From: Flavobacteriaceae bacterium CG2_30_31_66
GTDB lineage: Bacteria; Bacteroidota; Bacteroidia; Flavobacteriales; Flavobacteriaceae
Reading direction: 5' to 3'
Assembly: GCA_001873065.1 (NCBI GenBank)
Contig: MNYM01000010.1
Span: forward strand, 41,373 to 105,372
DNA length: 64,000 nucleotides
Shown here: piece after piece, positions 26,030 to 35,800 of the stretch
How the letters are laid out: each line of letters opens with the position of its first letter
Numbering within the stretch: position 1 is the first letter of the stretch
Position numbers and translations under genes: made by a program
Notes under the pieces: model-generated
Told to the model about the DNA's origin: nothing
The model's database searches: none
Seen by the model: only the letters and a program-made list of their open reading frames with translations

Positions 26030-28651
26030 ATGAAAAAACAAGTACAATTTAAGTTTGCTGTTCTGATGATTTTCTTACTATCGTCAACAGCATTTTTTGC
26101 ACAATCCACTATCTCGGGGATTGTAAAGGATGGCAATAATCAAGCAATTCCTGGTGTAAACATTATTCTTAAAGGAACCACTTTGGGAACAACATCAGAT
26201 TTTGATGGAAATTATGTAATCCAAAACGTTCCAAATGGCGAGTATATATTAATTGCATCCTATATTGGATATGATAATTTTAAAAAACAAATCAATATCA
26301 ATTCAAAAAATACTATTGTTGATATTGTTATCAAAGAAAATGCAGAATCTCTCGACGAAATAGTGATTACGGGAGTAGCAAATCCGAAATCAAAAATAGC
26401 GTCAAGTATCTCAATAACCACAATAAAACCAAAGGTTATTGCACAATCTGCACCTAGAACAACTGCTGAAATTTTCAGAACAATTCCAGGTATTCGTTCA
26501 GAATCATCAGGTGGCGAAGGAAACTCGAACATTGCTGTAAGAGGTGTGCCAGTTTCTTCTGGAGGATCAAAATATGTTCAATTGCAAGAAGATGGTTTGC
26601 CAGTATTATTATTTGGTGATATGTCATTTGCAACTGCAGATATTTTTACAAGATTTGACAATAGTATTGGCAGAATCGAGGCAATTAGAGGTGGTTCTGC
26701 CTCTACATTGTCCTCAAATTCGCCAGGGGCAATCATCAACTTAATAAGTAAAGATGGAAAAACGGAAGGCGGAAGTTTAGGAACCACTTTTGGATTGGAT
26801 TATGATTCTTTCAGAACCGATTTTGATTATGGAGCACCAATTTCAGAAGGATTGTACTTTCATGTCGGTGGATTTTATAGAGTTGGAGAAGGTATTAGAC
26901 AAACAGGTTTCACTGCAAATAATGGTGGACAATTCAAATTTAATTTGACAAAAGAATTTAAAAATGGATATGTAAAACTTTATACAAAATTTTTAAATGA
27001 CCGAGCTGCTGCTTATATGCCAATGCCAATTGCGGTTTCTGGTACAAATAGCAATCCTTCTTGGGAAAATGCTCGTAATTTTAGTGCAACAAAAGGCACG
27101 TCTCAAACACCTTTTTTAACTCAAAATGTTGGATTAGGAGCGGATGGTCAATTAAGAAGATCTGATGTTTCTGACGGAATGAATCCTATTTCAAAATCGA
27201 TAGGAATGGAAGCTTCGTTTGATTTGGCTGAAGGTTGGAAAATAAATAATAACGGAAGATTTTCTATCAATAACGGTAATTTTGTAACACCATTTCCTGC
27301 ACAAGTTACCATTGCTAATGACATCGCAACTTCATTTGGAGCGGGTTCAACACTAAAATTTGCCAATGATGGTTCAGCTGTTTCGGGAAATAGTTTGGTG
27401 TCAAGAATTCACATGTTTGATGTTGAATTGAACAACTTCAACAACTTTATGAACGATATTAAATTGTCAAAATCTTTTGATAGAGTAAATGTAACGCTTG
27501 GCTATTTCAAATCGATGCAAAATGTTTCTATGTCTTGGTTATGGAATTCTTATTTGCAAGAAGTAAATGACAACAATGCAAGATTGATCAATGTTTTTGA
27601 CGCAGCCAATAATCCTTTGAGCGAAAACGGATTGTATGCTTACGGAACTCCTTTTTGGGGAAATTTACACAGAAATTATGATACTAAATACAATGTTTCA
27701 GCACCTTATGCAAACGTTTCTATTGAGGCATCAGACAAATTAAATGTTGATGCAAGTATTCGTTTTGATAATGGGAAAGTGGATGGTTCTTTTGCTGGCG
27801 GTTCTTCAAGAGAGTTTGATGTAAACAATGATGGTGTAATTTCGGTTCCTGAACAAAATGTTTTTGCCGTAGACAATTCGAATGTGACTACTGTAAATTA
27901 TGATTACAATTATGTTTCTTATTCTTTGGGTTTGAACTATAAATTACAAGAAAATCAAGCAGTTTTCGCAAGATTAAGTAAAGGTGCAGCTGCAAAAGCA
28001 GATAGAATTTTATTTTCAGGATTGGATTACACCAATAGCGATAGAATCAATGCGCTGGATTTTATTACCCAAGCTGAATTTGGATATAAAAGAGGTTTTG
28101 AAAAAGGCACTTTATATGCTACTTTGTTTTTTGCAAATACCACAGAAGAGGGTGGTTTTGAAGCAACCTCAAACAGTATTATAGAAAACGATTACAAATC
28201 TGCAGGTGTTGAATTGGAAGGAACTTATAAATTTTCTGATAAATTTGACATTAGAGGTGGGTTAACTTACACAAAAGCAACCATTGAATCTGGTGCAAAT
28301 AATGGAAATACGCCAAGAAGACAACCTGATTTTATTTACAGTTTTATTCCAACCTACAACTTTGGTAAAACAAATCAAAACGCATTTGGTTTGAGTTTTA
28401 TAGGACAAAGCAAGGCTTTCGCTCAAGATAATAATGCGTTGTTGATGCCAGGATTTGTGATGGTAAATAGTTTTATAAACATTGGAATTGCCAAAAATTT
28501 AAATGCAAATTTATCAGCAAATAACTTATTCGACAGTCTAGGAATTACAGAATCTGAAGAAGGAAGTATTGTTGAAAACCAAGTGAATATTGTGAGAGCA
28601 AGACCTTTACCCGGTCGTTCTATTTCGATGGGATTAACGTATAGTTTTTAA
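26030..28651 (+). CDS. TonB-dependent outer-membrane receptor (sugar uptake, no SusD partner)
   Basis: An 873-aa receptor. The signal peptide (about 1-24, ending FFAQS) is followed by a CarboxypepD-regulatory-like domain (about 27-110, SGIVKDGNNQAIPGVNIILKG). Next come a TonB-box-like stretch (LDEIVITGV), a plug domain (about 130-235) and a barrel ending in the aromatic GLTYSF. Active uptake across the outer membrane would be powered by TonB-ExbBD. No susD-like lipoprotein gene follows; the next gene is an inner-membrane transporter, so it is a stand-alone receptor. The operators upstream and the enzyme genes downstream suggest sucrose or a related glucoside as substrate. Confidence 0.92.
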   Translation: MKKQVQFKFAVLMIFLLSSTAFFAQSTISGIVKDGNNQAIPGVNIILKGTTLGTTSDFDGNYVIQNVPNGEYILIASYIGYDNFKKQININSKNTIVDIVIKENAESLDEIVITGVANPKSKIASSISITTIKPKVIAQSAPRTTAEIFRTIPGIRSESSGGEGNSNIAVRGVPVSSGGSKYVQLQEDGLPVLLFGDMSFATADIFTRFDNSIGRIEAIRGGSASTLSSNSPGAIINLISKDGKTEGGSLGTTFGLDYDSFRTDFDYGAPISEGLYFHVGGFYRVGEGIRQTGFTANNGGQFKFNLTKEFKNGYVKLYTKFLNDRAAAYMPMPIAVSGTNSNPSWENARNFSATKGTSQTPFLTQNVGLGADGQLRRSDVSDGMNPISKSIGMEASFDLAEGWKINNNGRFSINNGNFVTPFPAQVTIANDIATSFGAGSTLKFANDGSAVSGNSLVSRIHMFDVELNNFNNFMNDIKLSKSFDRVNVTLGYFKSMQNVSMSWLWNSYLQEVNDNNARLINVFDAANNPLSENGLYAYGTPFWGNLHRNYDTKYNVSAPYANVSIEASDKLNVDASIRFDNGKVDGSFAGGSSREFDVNNDGVISVPEQNVFAVDNSNVTTVNYDYNYVSYSLGLNYKLQENQAVFARLSKGAAAKADRILFSGLDYTNSDRINALDFITQAEFGYKRGFEKGTLYATLFFANTTEEGGFEATSNSIIENDYKSAGVELEGTYKFSDKFDIRGGLTYTKATIESGANNGNTPRRQPDFIYSFIPTYNFGKTNQNAFGLSFIGQSKAFAQDNNALLMPGFVMVNSFINIGIAKNLNANLSANNLFDSLGITESEEGSIVENQVNIVRARPLPGRSISMGLTYSF

Positions 28652-28691
28652 GTGAAAAGTAATTTATTAAATGTAGTTTTGAATTGATTGA

Positions 28692-28724
28692 AAAGAGTCA
28701 GTGAATCCTAATCATTGGCTCTTT
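28692..28724 (+). terminator. Hairpin between receptor and transporter genes
   Basis: The stem AAAGAGTCA / TGGCTCTTT (one G-U) with a 15-base loop is not followed by a solid T run. It may attenuate the downstream genes relative to the receptor rather than end the transcript. Confidence 0.5.
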
Positions 28725-28751
28725 CATTCATAAAATAATTAACACATAAAA

Positions 28752-30059
28752 ATGATGAACACAAAACCTAGTTTATCTTTTTGGCAAATTTTCAATATGA
28801 ATGTTGGATTCTTGGGAATTCAATTTAGTTTTGGATTGCAACAAACTGCCGTAAATCCTATTTTTTCATTTTTAGGTGCACATCACGAAGATTTGCCTTT
28901 GCTCAATCTGGCAGGTCCTATAACAGGTTTGATAATTCAACCAATTATTGGTGCTATTTCAGATAAAACATGGTCGCCACGTTATGGCAGAAGAAAACCT
29001 TTTTTTATGATTGGAGCCTTGATAGGAAGTTTATGTTTATTGGCATTTCCTTTCAGTCCTTCATTGTGGTTTGCAGTCGGATTACTTTGGATTTTGGATG
29101 TTGGAAACAACATGGCAATGGAACCTTATCGCGCTTTTGTGGGTGATAAATTACCAAACAATCAGTTGAGTTTTGGATATCAAATGCAAAGTTTGTTTGT
29201 GGGCGCAGGAATTGTACTTGCAAATGCGTCTATCTTTATTTTTCAGGATTGGTTTGCAGGTTCAGAATCTATAGAATCTACTGTAAATACAATTCCAAAA
29301 TGGCTATATTATTCATTTTTTTTGGGAGCCATTTTATCGGTTGCAACAATTACTTGGTCTGTTTTAAAAACACCCGAAATTCCTCCGTCTGAAAGTGAAT
29401 TAAAAGAAATTGAAAAACACAATATTCTACCGATTTTAAAAAGAATAAAAACACCTTTTTTTGAGATTACAAATGCCATAAAAGACATGCCAAAATTCAT
29501 GTGGAAATTGTCTGGGGTATATCTTTTTCAGTGGTATGCGTTATTTATCTATTGGCAATTTATTTCTCCAATGTTTCAAGAAAGTATGGGTTTTGATAAG
29601 TCAGAAGCATTGAGTCAAGCGGCAAAAATGAACACTACTTACAATATTTCAACCATTATTTTCGCACTAGCTTTGGTGCCTTTAGCGCTAAAATGGGGTG
29701 GAAAAAAAGTGTATGTTACTAGTTTGTTTTTAACAGGAATTGCTACGATTTCAATTCCTTTTTTTGAAGATTCTGTCATGGTTTTGATTCCTATGGTATT
29801 ATTTGGAATTGGATGGGCAGCAATGATGGGAATTCCATATTCAATGGTTTCTAAAATTGTTCCTCAAGAAAGACGTGGCGTTTACATGGGAATTGTAAAC
29901 ATGATGATTGTAATTCCAATGGGAATTCAAACAATCTCTTTTGGCCCAATTGTAAAAAATCTTTTGAATAACAGTGCTGTTAATGCCATTTTATTGGGAG
30001 GTATATTTTTTATGATTGCAGGATTATTGGCATTGCGTATTCAAGAACCAAAGGGTTAA
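28752..30059 (+). CDS. MFS sugar transporter, SLC45/GPH (sucrose-proton symporter) type
   Basis: A 435-aa inner-membrane protein with about 12 helices. The loop 2-3 motif DKTWSPRYGRRKPF is typical of the GPH/SLC45 sucrose and maltose carriers. A second conserved stretch is GIGWAAMMGIPYSMVSKIVPQERRG. It would import the disaccharide from the periplasm by proton symport. Two adjacent ATG codons (28752, 28755) are possible starts. It is co-oriented with the receptor and kinase genes. Confidence 0.92.
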   Translation: MMNTKPSLSFWQIFNMNVGFLGIQFSFGLQQTAVNPIFSFLGAHHEDLPLLNLAGPITGLIIQPIIGAISDKTWSPRYGRRKPFFMIGALIGSLCLLAFPFSPSLWFAVGLLWILDVGNNMAMEPYRAFVGDKLPNNQLSFGYQMQSLFVGAGIVLANASIFIFQDWFAGSESIESTVNTIPKWLYYSFFLGAILSVATITWSVLKTPEIPPSESELKEIEKHNILPILKRIKTPFFEITNAIKDMPKFMWKLSGVYLFQWYALFIYWQFISPMFQESMGFDKSEALSQAAKMNTTYNISTIIFALALVPLALKWGGKKVYVTSLFLTGIATISIPFFEDSVMVLIPMVLFGIGWAAMMGIPYSMVSKIVPQERRGVYMGIVNMMIVIPMGIQTISFGPIVKNLLNNSAVNAILLGGIFFMIAGLLALRIQEPKG

Positions 30060-30099
30060 AATTAAGAAAAGAAAAAAGTAAATAGTATATTAATTTAGA

Positions 30100-31053
30100 A
30101 TGAAAATCCCATTGAGAAAAATAAGTAAAAATATTGATATTTTATGTGTTGGTGAAGTCTTGATCGATTTTATAGGACATCAAAATGACGTTTTTATCAA
30201 TAATACAAGAGATTATCACCGGTATTTAGGTGGTTCTCCAACCAATGTCTCTTTAAATTGCAAAAGACTTGGATTAAATTCAGTCCTAGTATCTACAATT
30301 GGCAAAGACGGTTTTGGAGAATATATTATCAATAGATTACATGAAGTTGGGATAAACTCAATACACATTAATCAACTTCCAGAAAATAATACGAGTGTGA
30401 TTTTTGTATCAAAATCAAATGCCACTCCTGATTTTATTCCATACAGAGATGCTGATTCTTGCATTTTTGAAAGTCAAATTAGCAATAAATTACTTTCTGA
30501 AACCAAAATATTTCATACCACTTGTTTTGCTTTGAGTAAAAATCCTGCACAAACCACTATATTAAATAAAGCTTCAGAAGCTTTTGATTTGGGTTGCAAA
30601 TTGAGTATAGATGTCAATTATTCAGGAAAATTGTGGGATAGTAAAAAAAAAGCCATACAAACCATCAAATTGTATTGTAAACTGAATCCTTTGGTAAAAA
30701 TAAGTGAGGATGACATGGAAAGGTTGTTTCATAAAAACATTTCACATCAAGAAATATTTGATTTTTTTCATAATGAAGGAGTAGATATAGTATGTCTTAC
30801 ATTAGGAAGCAAAGGCGTTATATTATCGGAAAAAAATAAAGGAATCATTCAATTACCTGCCATAAAAGTACACGAAATTTTAGATACTACTGGCGCTGGT
30901 GATGCTTTTTGGTCGGGATTTTTGTTTGCATACATAAAAGAAAAAACACTCGAAGACTGCTTGAAAATTGCCTTAAAATTAGCCGCACTAAAACTTCAAA
31001 ATGTAGGAAGATTACCAGAAAACATCAATATTCTTTCAAAAATATTAGATTAA
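30100..31053 (+). CDS. PfkB-family carbohydrate kinase, probable fructokinase
   Basis: A 317-aa ribokinase-fold enzyme. The substrate motif GGSPTNVSLNCKRLG is at about residues 44-58 and the anion hole/catalytic motif DTTGAGDAFWSGF (catalytic Asp in GAGD) at about 263-275. It would phosphorylate the fructose freed by the next gene's enzyme. It starts 40 bases after the transporter and ends 16 bases before the GH13 gene, so it is in one operon. Confidence 0.9.
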   Translation: MKIPLRKISKNIDILCVGEVLIDFIGHQNDVFINNTRDYHRYLGGSPTNVSLNCKRLGLNSVLVSTIGKDGFGEYIINRLHEVGINSIHINQLPENNTSVIFVSKSNATPDFIPYRDADSCIFESQISNKLLSETKIFHTTCFALSKNPAQTTILNKASEAFDLGCKLSIDVNYSGKLWDSKKKAIQTIKLYCKLNPLVKISEDDMERLFHKNISHQEIFDFFHNEGVDIVCLTLGSKGVILSEKNKGIIQLPAIKVHEILDTTGAGDAFWSGFLFAYIKEKTLEDCLKIALKLAALKLQNVGRLPENINILSKILD

Positions 31054-31069
31054 TAAAAACTGCTGTTTT

Positions 31070-32809
31070 ATGAATAAAAACAATAAAAATTTCCTCGCAA
31101 ATGGCGTAATGCTGAATGCTTATCCTGATAGTATTGGTAAAAATTTAAATGACTTGGTAACTTTGCTCGAAAAAAAAGAACTTATAAATACTTTTTCATA
31201 TTGTTATTTGTTGCCTACTTTTTTCAATAGCGATTTGGATAGAGGTTTTTCGATTATCGATTACAATTTGAATGAAGATTTGGTTTCTAATGAAGATTTA
31301 AAAGCGCTTAAAAATCTAAGTATCCAGCTAAAATTTGACATTGTTCTCAATCATCTTTCTGTAGCCTCTCCTCAATTTAAAGACTTACTCGAAAATGGTG
31401 AAAAATCAATTTATAAAGATTTTTTTATCAACTGGAACGACTTTTGGAAAAATCATGGAAAACTTAATGAAGAGAAAATTGTCATACCGTATCAAAATTA
31501 TCTCGAAAAACTTTTCATGCGTAAATCAGGATTGCCAATTCTAAAAGTTCCTTTTCCTGATGGAACAGAAAAACCTTATTGGAATACATTTTATCAAGAA
31601 ATAACTTACAAAAAATTTACAAAAGATGATTTTTTAAGTATTGATAAAATTTCTGAAAGACAAAAAATTTTTATTTGTAAAAAAATAAATAATGCTATTG
31701 AGAAAAAAACTGCAATAGAAACCATTGATTTTGAAGAAAACAACTACTTGAAAGAAAATATCCTTCAAATCATCCAAAAAAACAAACACTTTTTAGGTCA
31801 AATGGATGTGAATGCAAAAAGTGAATTGGTTTGGGATTTTTATGAAGAGACTTTGCAAAAACTAAAAACTTTTGGTTGTAAAATTTTGCGGTTAGATGCT
31901 TTTGCATATTTGCACAAAGAAGTTGGTGAAACTAATTTTTTCAACAAACCAGGCACTTGGCATTATTTAGAGAGAATTCAACAAATTGCTTCAAAAAACG
32001 ACTTGATTGTTTTGCCTGAGATTCATGCTGAATATGGATTGCATCTTCATGATGAAGTTGCTCAAAAAGGGTATTATTTTTACGATTTTTTCCTTCCAGG
32101 ATTGCTAATTCACACACTTGAAACAAAAAACAACGTAGCATTAATACATTGGATTAACGAAATTGTCACCAAAAAATACAACACTATTAACATGCTTGGT
32201 TGTCATGATGGCATCCCAATTTTAGACCTCAAAGGAAAAGAATTTAACTATAAATATCAAAACGGACTTTTAAAAGATTCTGAAATTGATGATCTGATGG
32301 ATATTATTATCAAACGAGGTGGCCGTATTAAAAATTTATACGACGCTTCTGGAAAAAAATTATCCTATTATCAAATAAATGCCACATTTTTTAGTGCATT
32401 GGGTGAAGACGAACAAAAATTATTATTAGCAAGAGCCATTCAACTATTTATGCCTGGAATACCACAAGTTTGGTATTTAGATCTTTTCGCAGGTAAAAAC
32501 GATTATGAAGCTGCCGATAAAGCTGGTAATGGAGGACATAAAGAAATCAACAGAACAACTATTTCAATGGAAGAAATTGAAAAATCTATGGCAAAAAGTG
32601 TGGTTTCAAAACAATTGCAAATGATACAATTAAGAAATAATTTATCCGCATTTTCAGGGCAAATTAACTATGAAAATGCTACTAAAGAAATTTTAAAAAT
32701 TACTTGGAAAAATAAAAGTTCATTTGCAACTTTAAATGCAAATATTATAAATAACTCTTTTTCTATTTCTTACAAAGAAAAAAACATCAAGAACACGCTC
32801 AATTTTTAA
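31070..32809 (+). CDS. GH13_18 sucrose phosphorylase-like enzyme
   Basis: A 579-aa alpha-amylase-fold enzyme of the sucrose phosphorylase type: sucrose + phosphate gives alpha-glucose-1-phosphate + fructose. Key sites visible: LDRGFSIIDYNL in the N-terminal barrel, FDIVLNHLSV, the nucleophile Asp in KILRLDAFAYLH, the acid/base Glu in LPEIHAEYG, and the third Asp in GCHDGIPILD. There is no signal peptide, so it acts in the cytoplasm. Subfamily members also act on sucrose-6-phosphate, glucosylglycerol or glucosylglycerate; the neighbouring fructokinase favours sucrose. Last gene of the operon. Confidence 0.88.
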   Translation: MNKNNKNFLANGVMLNAYPDSIGKNLNDLVTLLEKKELINTFSYCYLLPTFFNSDLDRGFSIIDYNLNEDLVSNEDLKALKNLSIQLKFDIVLNHLSVASPQFKDLLENGEKSIYKDFFINWNDFWKNHGKLNEEKIVIPYQNYLEKLFMRKSGLPILKVPFPDGTEKPYWNTFYQEITYKKFTKDDFLSIDKISERQKIFICKKINNAIEKKTAIETIDFEENNYLKENILQIIQKNKHFLGQMDVNAKSELVWDFYEETLQKLKTFGCKILRLDAFAYLHKEVGETNFFNKPGTWHYLERIQQIASKNDLIVLPEIHAEYGLHLHDEVAQKGYYFYDFFLPGLLIHTLETKNNVALIHWINEIVTKKYNTINMLGCHDGIPILDLKGKEFNYKYQNGLLKDSEIDDLMDIIIKRGGRIKNLYDASGKKLSYYQINATFFSALGEDEQKLLLARAIQLFMPGIPQVWYLDLFAGKNDYEAADKAGNGGHKEINRTTISMEEIEKSMAKSVVSKQLQMIQLRNNLSAFSGQINYENATKEILKITWKNKSSFATLNANIINNSFSISYKEKNIKNTLNF

Positions 32810-32852
32810 AAAAACAACTCATTTGACTTTTTTAAAAGATTAAAAACTTCCT

Positions 32853-32881
32853 TTGCTCTTCAAATGAAAACCCTATATTTG
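32853..32881 (+). promoter_or_regulatory. Promoter for maeB
   Basis: TTG (32853-32855), 18-base spacer, TATATTTG (32874-32881): a full match to the Bacteroidota consensus, 27 bases before the start. Confidence 0.7.
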
Positions 32882-32908
32882 TGTGTAAAATAAGCAAACA
32901 ATCTTTTT

Positions 32909-35197
32909 ATGAGTGATTCTAGAGAAAGACATGAAGCATTGTTGTATCATGCCAAACCAAAACCAGGTAAAATAGAGGTAGTTCCTACCAAAAAATACGC
33001 AACACAACACGACTTAGCACTTGCCTACTCTCCAGGAGTTGCAGCACCTTGCTTGGAAATTGAAAAAGACAAAAACAATTCTTACAAATACACCTCCAAA
33101 GGAAATTTAGTTGCTGTAATCACAAATGGAACCGCTGTTTTGGGTCTAGGTAATATAGGATGTGATGCCTCAAAACCTGTAATGGAAGGAAAAGCTTTGC
33201 TTTTCAAAATCTTTGCTGGCATTGACGTGTTTGACATTGAAATAAATGAGACTGATGTTGATAAATTTTGTGAAGTTGTAAAAGCAATTGCGCCCACTTT
33301 TGGAGGTATCAATTTGGAAGACATCAAAGCGCCAGAAGCGTTTGAAATAGAACGTAGATTAAAAGCCGAATTGAACATTCCTGTGATGCATGATGACCAA
33401 CATGGAACAGCCATTATCTCAGCAGCAGCCTTAAAAAACGCCATAGAAATTGCCGAAAAAGATTTTTCAACCGTAAAAATTGTCATCAATGGTGCTGGAG
33501 CAGCTGCCATTTCTTGTACTCGTTTGTATGTGAAATTGGGCGCAAAAAGAGAAAACATTGTGATGTGTGATAGCAGAGGTGTGATTAGAAATGATCGAAA
33601 TGATCTTTCCACCGAAAAAGCAGAATTTTCAACATCACAAAATCTTCATACATTGAGTGATGCTATGAAAAATGCCGATGTTTTTATAGGACTTTCTAAA
33701 GGGCACGTGGTTACACCAGAAATGTTGTTGACCATGGCCAAAAATCCAATTGTCTTTGCACTTGCCAATCCAATTCCGGAAATAGAATATGACCTAGCAG
33801 TTGCCACAAGAAAAGATATTTTGATGGCTACAGGAAGATCTGACCATCCCAATCAAGTTAATAATGTACTAGGGTTTCCATTTATTTTTAGAGGTGCTTT
33901 GGATGTGAGAGCTACCAAAATCAATGAAGAAATGAAATTGGCTGCAGTTCATGCGTTGGCTGAATTGGCCAAAAAATCAGTTCCTGAGCAAGTGAATATT
34001 GTGTATGATGAAGTGAATTTGTCGTTTGGAAAAGAATACATCATTCCAAAACCATTTGATCCAAGATTGATTTACGAAATTCCACCAGCTGTTGCAAAAG
34101 CAGCTATGGAATCAGGAGTAGCATTGGCACCAATTACTGATTGGGAAAAATATCGCGAAGAATTGATGGAACGAACTGGATCAGGAAGAAAAGAAATCAG
34201 AATGATTCACAATCGTGCAAAATGCAACTTAAAACGAATCGTTTTTGCAGAAGCAGACTATATTGATGTACTAAAAGCTGCTCAAAGAGTGCATGATGAA
34301 AAAATTGGTTTGCCTATTTTATTGGGAAGAAAAGACGTGATTTTGGCATTAAAAGAGGAAATTGGTTTTACGGCTGATGTGCCAATTTTAGATCCAAAAA
34401 CTGATGAAGAAGAAGAAAGCAGAAATCGATATGCCTTGGCATATTGGAAATCAAGACAAAGAAAAGGAAGAACACTCACAGAGGCGAAAAAATTGATGCG
34501 TGAGCGAAATTATTATGCTGCAATGATGGTAAATGTAAATGAAGCAGATGCACTAATAACTGGATATTCAAGACCTTATCCAAGTGTGGTAAAACCAATT
34601 TTAGAATTGATTGAAAAAGACAAAGGAATCTCAAGAATTGCTGCTTGTAACCTGATGTTGACAAAACAGGGGCCTCTTTTTTTGGCTGATACTACTATTA
34701 ATATCAATCCAACAGCGAAAGATTTGATAAAAATCACACAAATGACTTCAAATCTGGTGAAAATGTTTGGTATGAAACCCAATGTCGCTTTGGTATCATT
34801 TTCAAATTTTGGTTCCTCAAAATCTGAAAGTTCTACAAAAATCAGTGAAGCTGTTGCTTATATTCACAGAAATTACCCAAATGAAGTTGTTGATGGGGAA
34901 ATTCAATCTGATTTTGCATTAAATCCTGAATTATTAGCCAAAGAATTTCCTTTTTCAAAACTCAATGGAAAAAAAGTGAATGTCCTGATTTTTCCAAACT
35001 TAGAGTCTGCAAACATCACCTATAAATTATTAAAACAACTTGAAGGTGCTGAGTCTATTGGGCCTGTGATTCTAGGATTAAGCAAACCTGTACACATATT
35101 ACAATTGGGCTCAAGCGTTGATGAAATGGTAAATATGGCAGCTTTGGCAGCAGTTGACGCACAACAAAGAGATAAAAAAAATAATTTACTACATTAG
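32909..35197 (+). CDS. maeB: NADP-dependent malic enzyme with phosphotransacetylase-like domain
   Basis: Oxidative decarboxylation of malate to pyruvate, a source of NADPH. The 762-aa protein is the fused MaeB type. Residues 1-420 are the malic enzyme part (SPGVAAPCLEI, MHDDQHGTAI, NGAGAAAISC as nucleotide fold, ALANPIPEI). Residues 430-760 are a phosphotransacetylase-like domain that usually serves regulation by acetyl-CoA. It is the first gene of the run towards ruvA and sprA, 17 bases before ruvA. Confidence 0.96.
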   Translation: MSDSRERHEALLYHAKPKPGKIEVVPTKKYATQHDLALAYSPGVAAPCLEIEKDKNNSYKYTSKGNLVAVITNGTAVLGLGNIGCDASKPVMEGKALLFKIFAGIDVFDIEINETDVDKFCEVVKAIAPTFGGINLEDIKAPEAFEIERRLKAELNIPVMHDDQHGTAIISAAALKNAIEIAEKDFSTVKIVINGAGAAAISCTRLYVKLGAKRENIVMCDSRGVIRNDRNDLSTEKAEFSTSQNLHTLSDAMKNADVFIGLSKGHVVTPEMLLTMAKNPIVFALANPIPEIEYDLAVATRKDILMATGRSDHPNQVNNVLGFPFIFRGALDVRATKINEEMKLAAVHALAELAKKSVPEQVNIVYDEVNLSFGKEYIIPKPFDPRLIYEIPPAVAKAAMESGVALAPITDWEKYREELMERTGSGRKEIRMIHNRAKCNLKRIVFAEADYIDVLKAAQRVHDEKIGLPILLGRKDVILALKEEIGFTADVPILDPKTDEEEESRNRYALAYWKSRQRKGRTLTEAKKLMRERNYYAAMMVNVNEADALITGYSRPYPSVVKPILELIEKDKGISRIAACNLMLTKQGPLFLADTTININPTAKDLIKITQMTSNLVKMFGMKPNVALVSFSNFGSSKSESSTKISEAVAYIHRNYPNEVVDGEIQSDFALNPELLAKEFPFSKLNGKKVNVLIFPNLESANITYKLLKQLEGAESIGPVILGLSKPVHILQLGSSVDEMVNMAALAAVDAQQRDKKNNLLH

Positions 35198-35214
35198 GCG
35201 TCGAAAAAAGTGAT

Positions 35215-35796
35215 ATGATAACTCAGATTAGAGGAAGATTGGTCGAAAAAAATCCAACAGAAGTTGTTGTGGATTGCAATGGTGTTGGCTATTTGTTGCA
35301 TATTTCTTTGAATACTTTTGCAGGATTACCTTCGGATGAAAATGTGGTTTTATACACCCATTTATCTATCAGGGAAGATGCGCATATTTTATTTGGATTT
35401 GTTACAAAAACAGAAAGGGAAGTTTTTAAGTTATTAATTTCGGTTTCGGGTGTTGGACCCAGCATTGCAAGAACCATGTTGTCTTCAATGACATCAGAAG
35501 AAATTCAGCAAGCAATTGCATCAGGAAATGTAGGTGTTATTCAATCTGTAAAAGGAATTGGTGTTAAAACTGCCCAAAGAGTGATTGTGGATTTGAAAGA
35601 CAAAATCATGAAAACTTATGATATGAGCGAAGTTTCTCAGCACACAAACAATACCAATAGAGATGAAGCGTTATCTGCTTTAGAGGTTTTAGGTTTTAAC
35701 CGAAAACAATCAGAAAAAGTTGTAAACGGCATTGTCAAAGAAAATCCTGATGCAAGTATAGAAAAAATAATAAAATTGTCTTTAAAAAATTTATAA
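35215..35796 (+). CDS. ruvA: Holliday junction helicase subunit RuvA
   Basis: Binds four-way junctions and loads RuvB. The 193-aa protein has an N-terminal OB fold (MITQIRGRLVEKNPTEVVVD), two helix-hairpin-helix motifs (LLISVSGVGPSIARTML and IQSVKGIGVKTAQRVIVDLKDK) and the C-terminal RuvB-contact domain (EALSALEVLGFNRKQSEKVV). The sprA start follows after 4 bases. Confidence 0.97.
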   Translation: MITQIRGRLVEKNPTEVVVDCNGVGYLLHISLNTFAGLPSDENVVLYTHLSIREDAHILFGFVTKTEREVFKLLISVSGVGPSIARTMLSSMTSEEIQQAIASGNVGVIQSVKGIGVKTAQRVIVDLKDKIMKTYDMSEVSQHTNNTNRDEALSALEVLGFNRKQSEKVVNGIVKENPDASIEKIIKLSLKNL

Positions 35797-35800
35797 TCAA

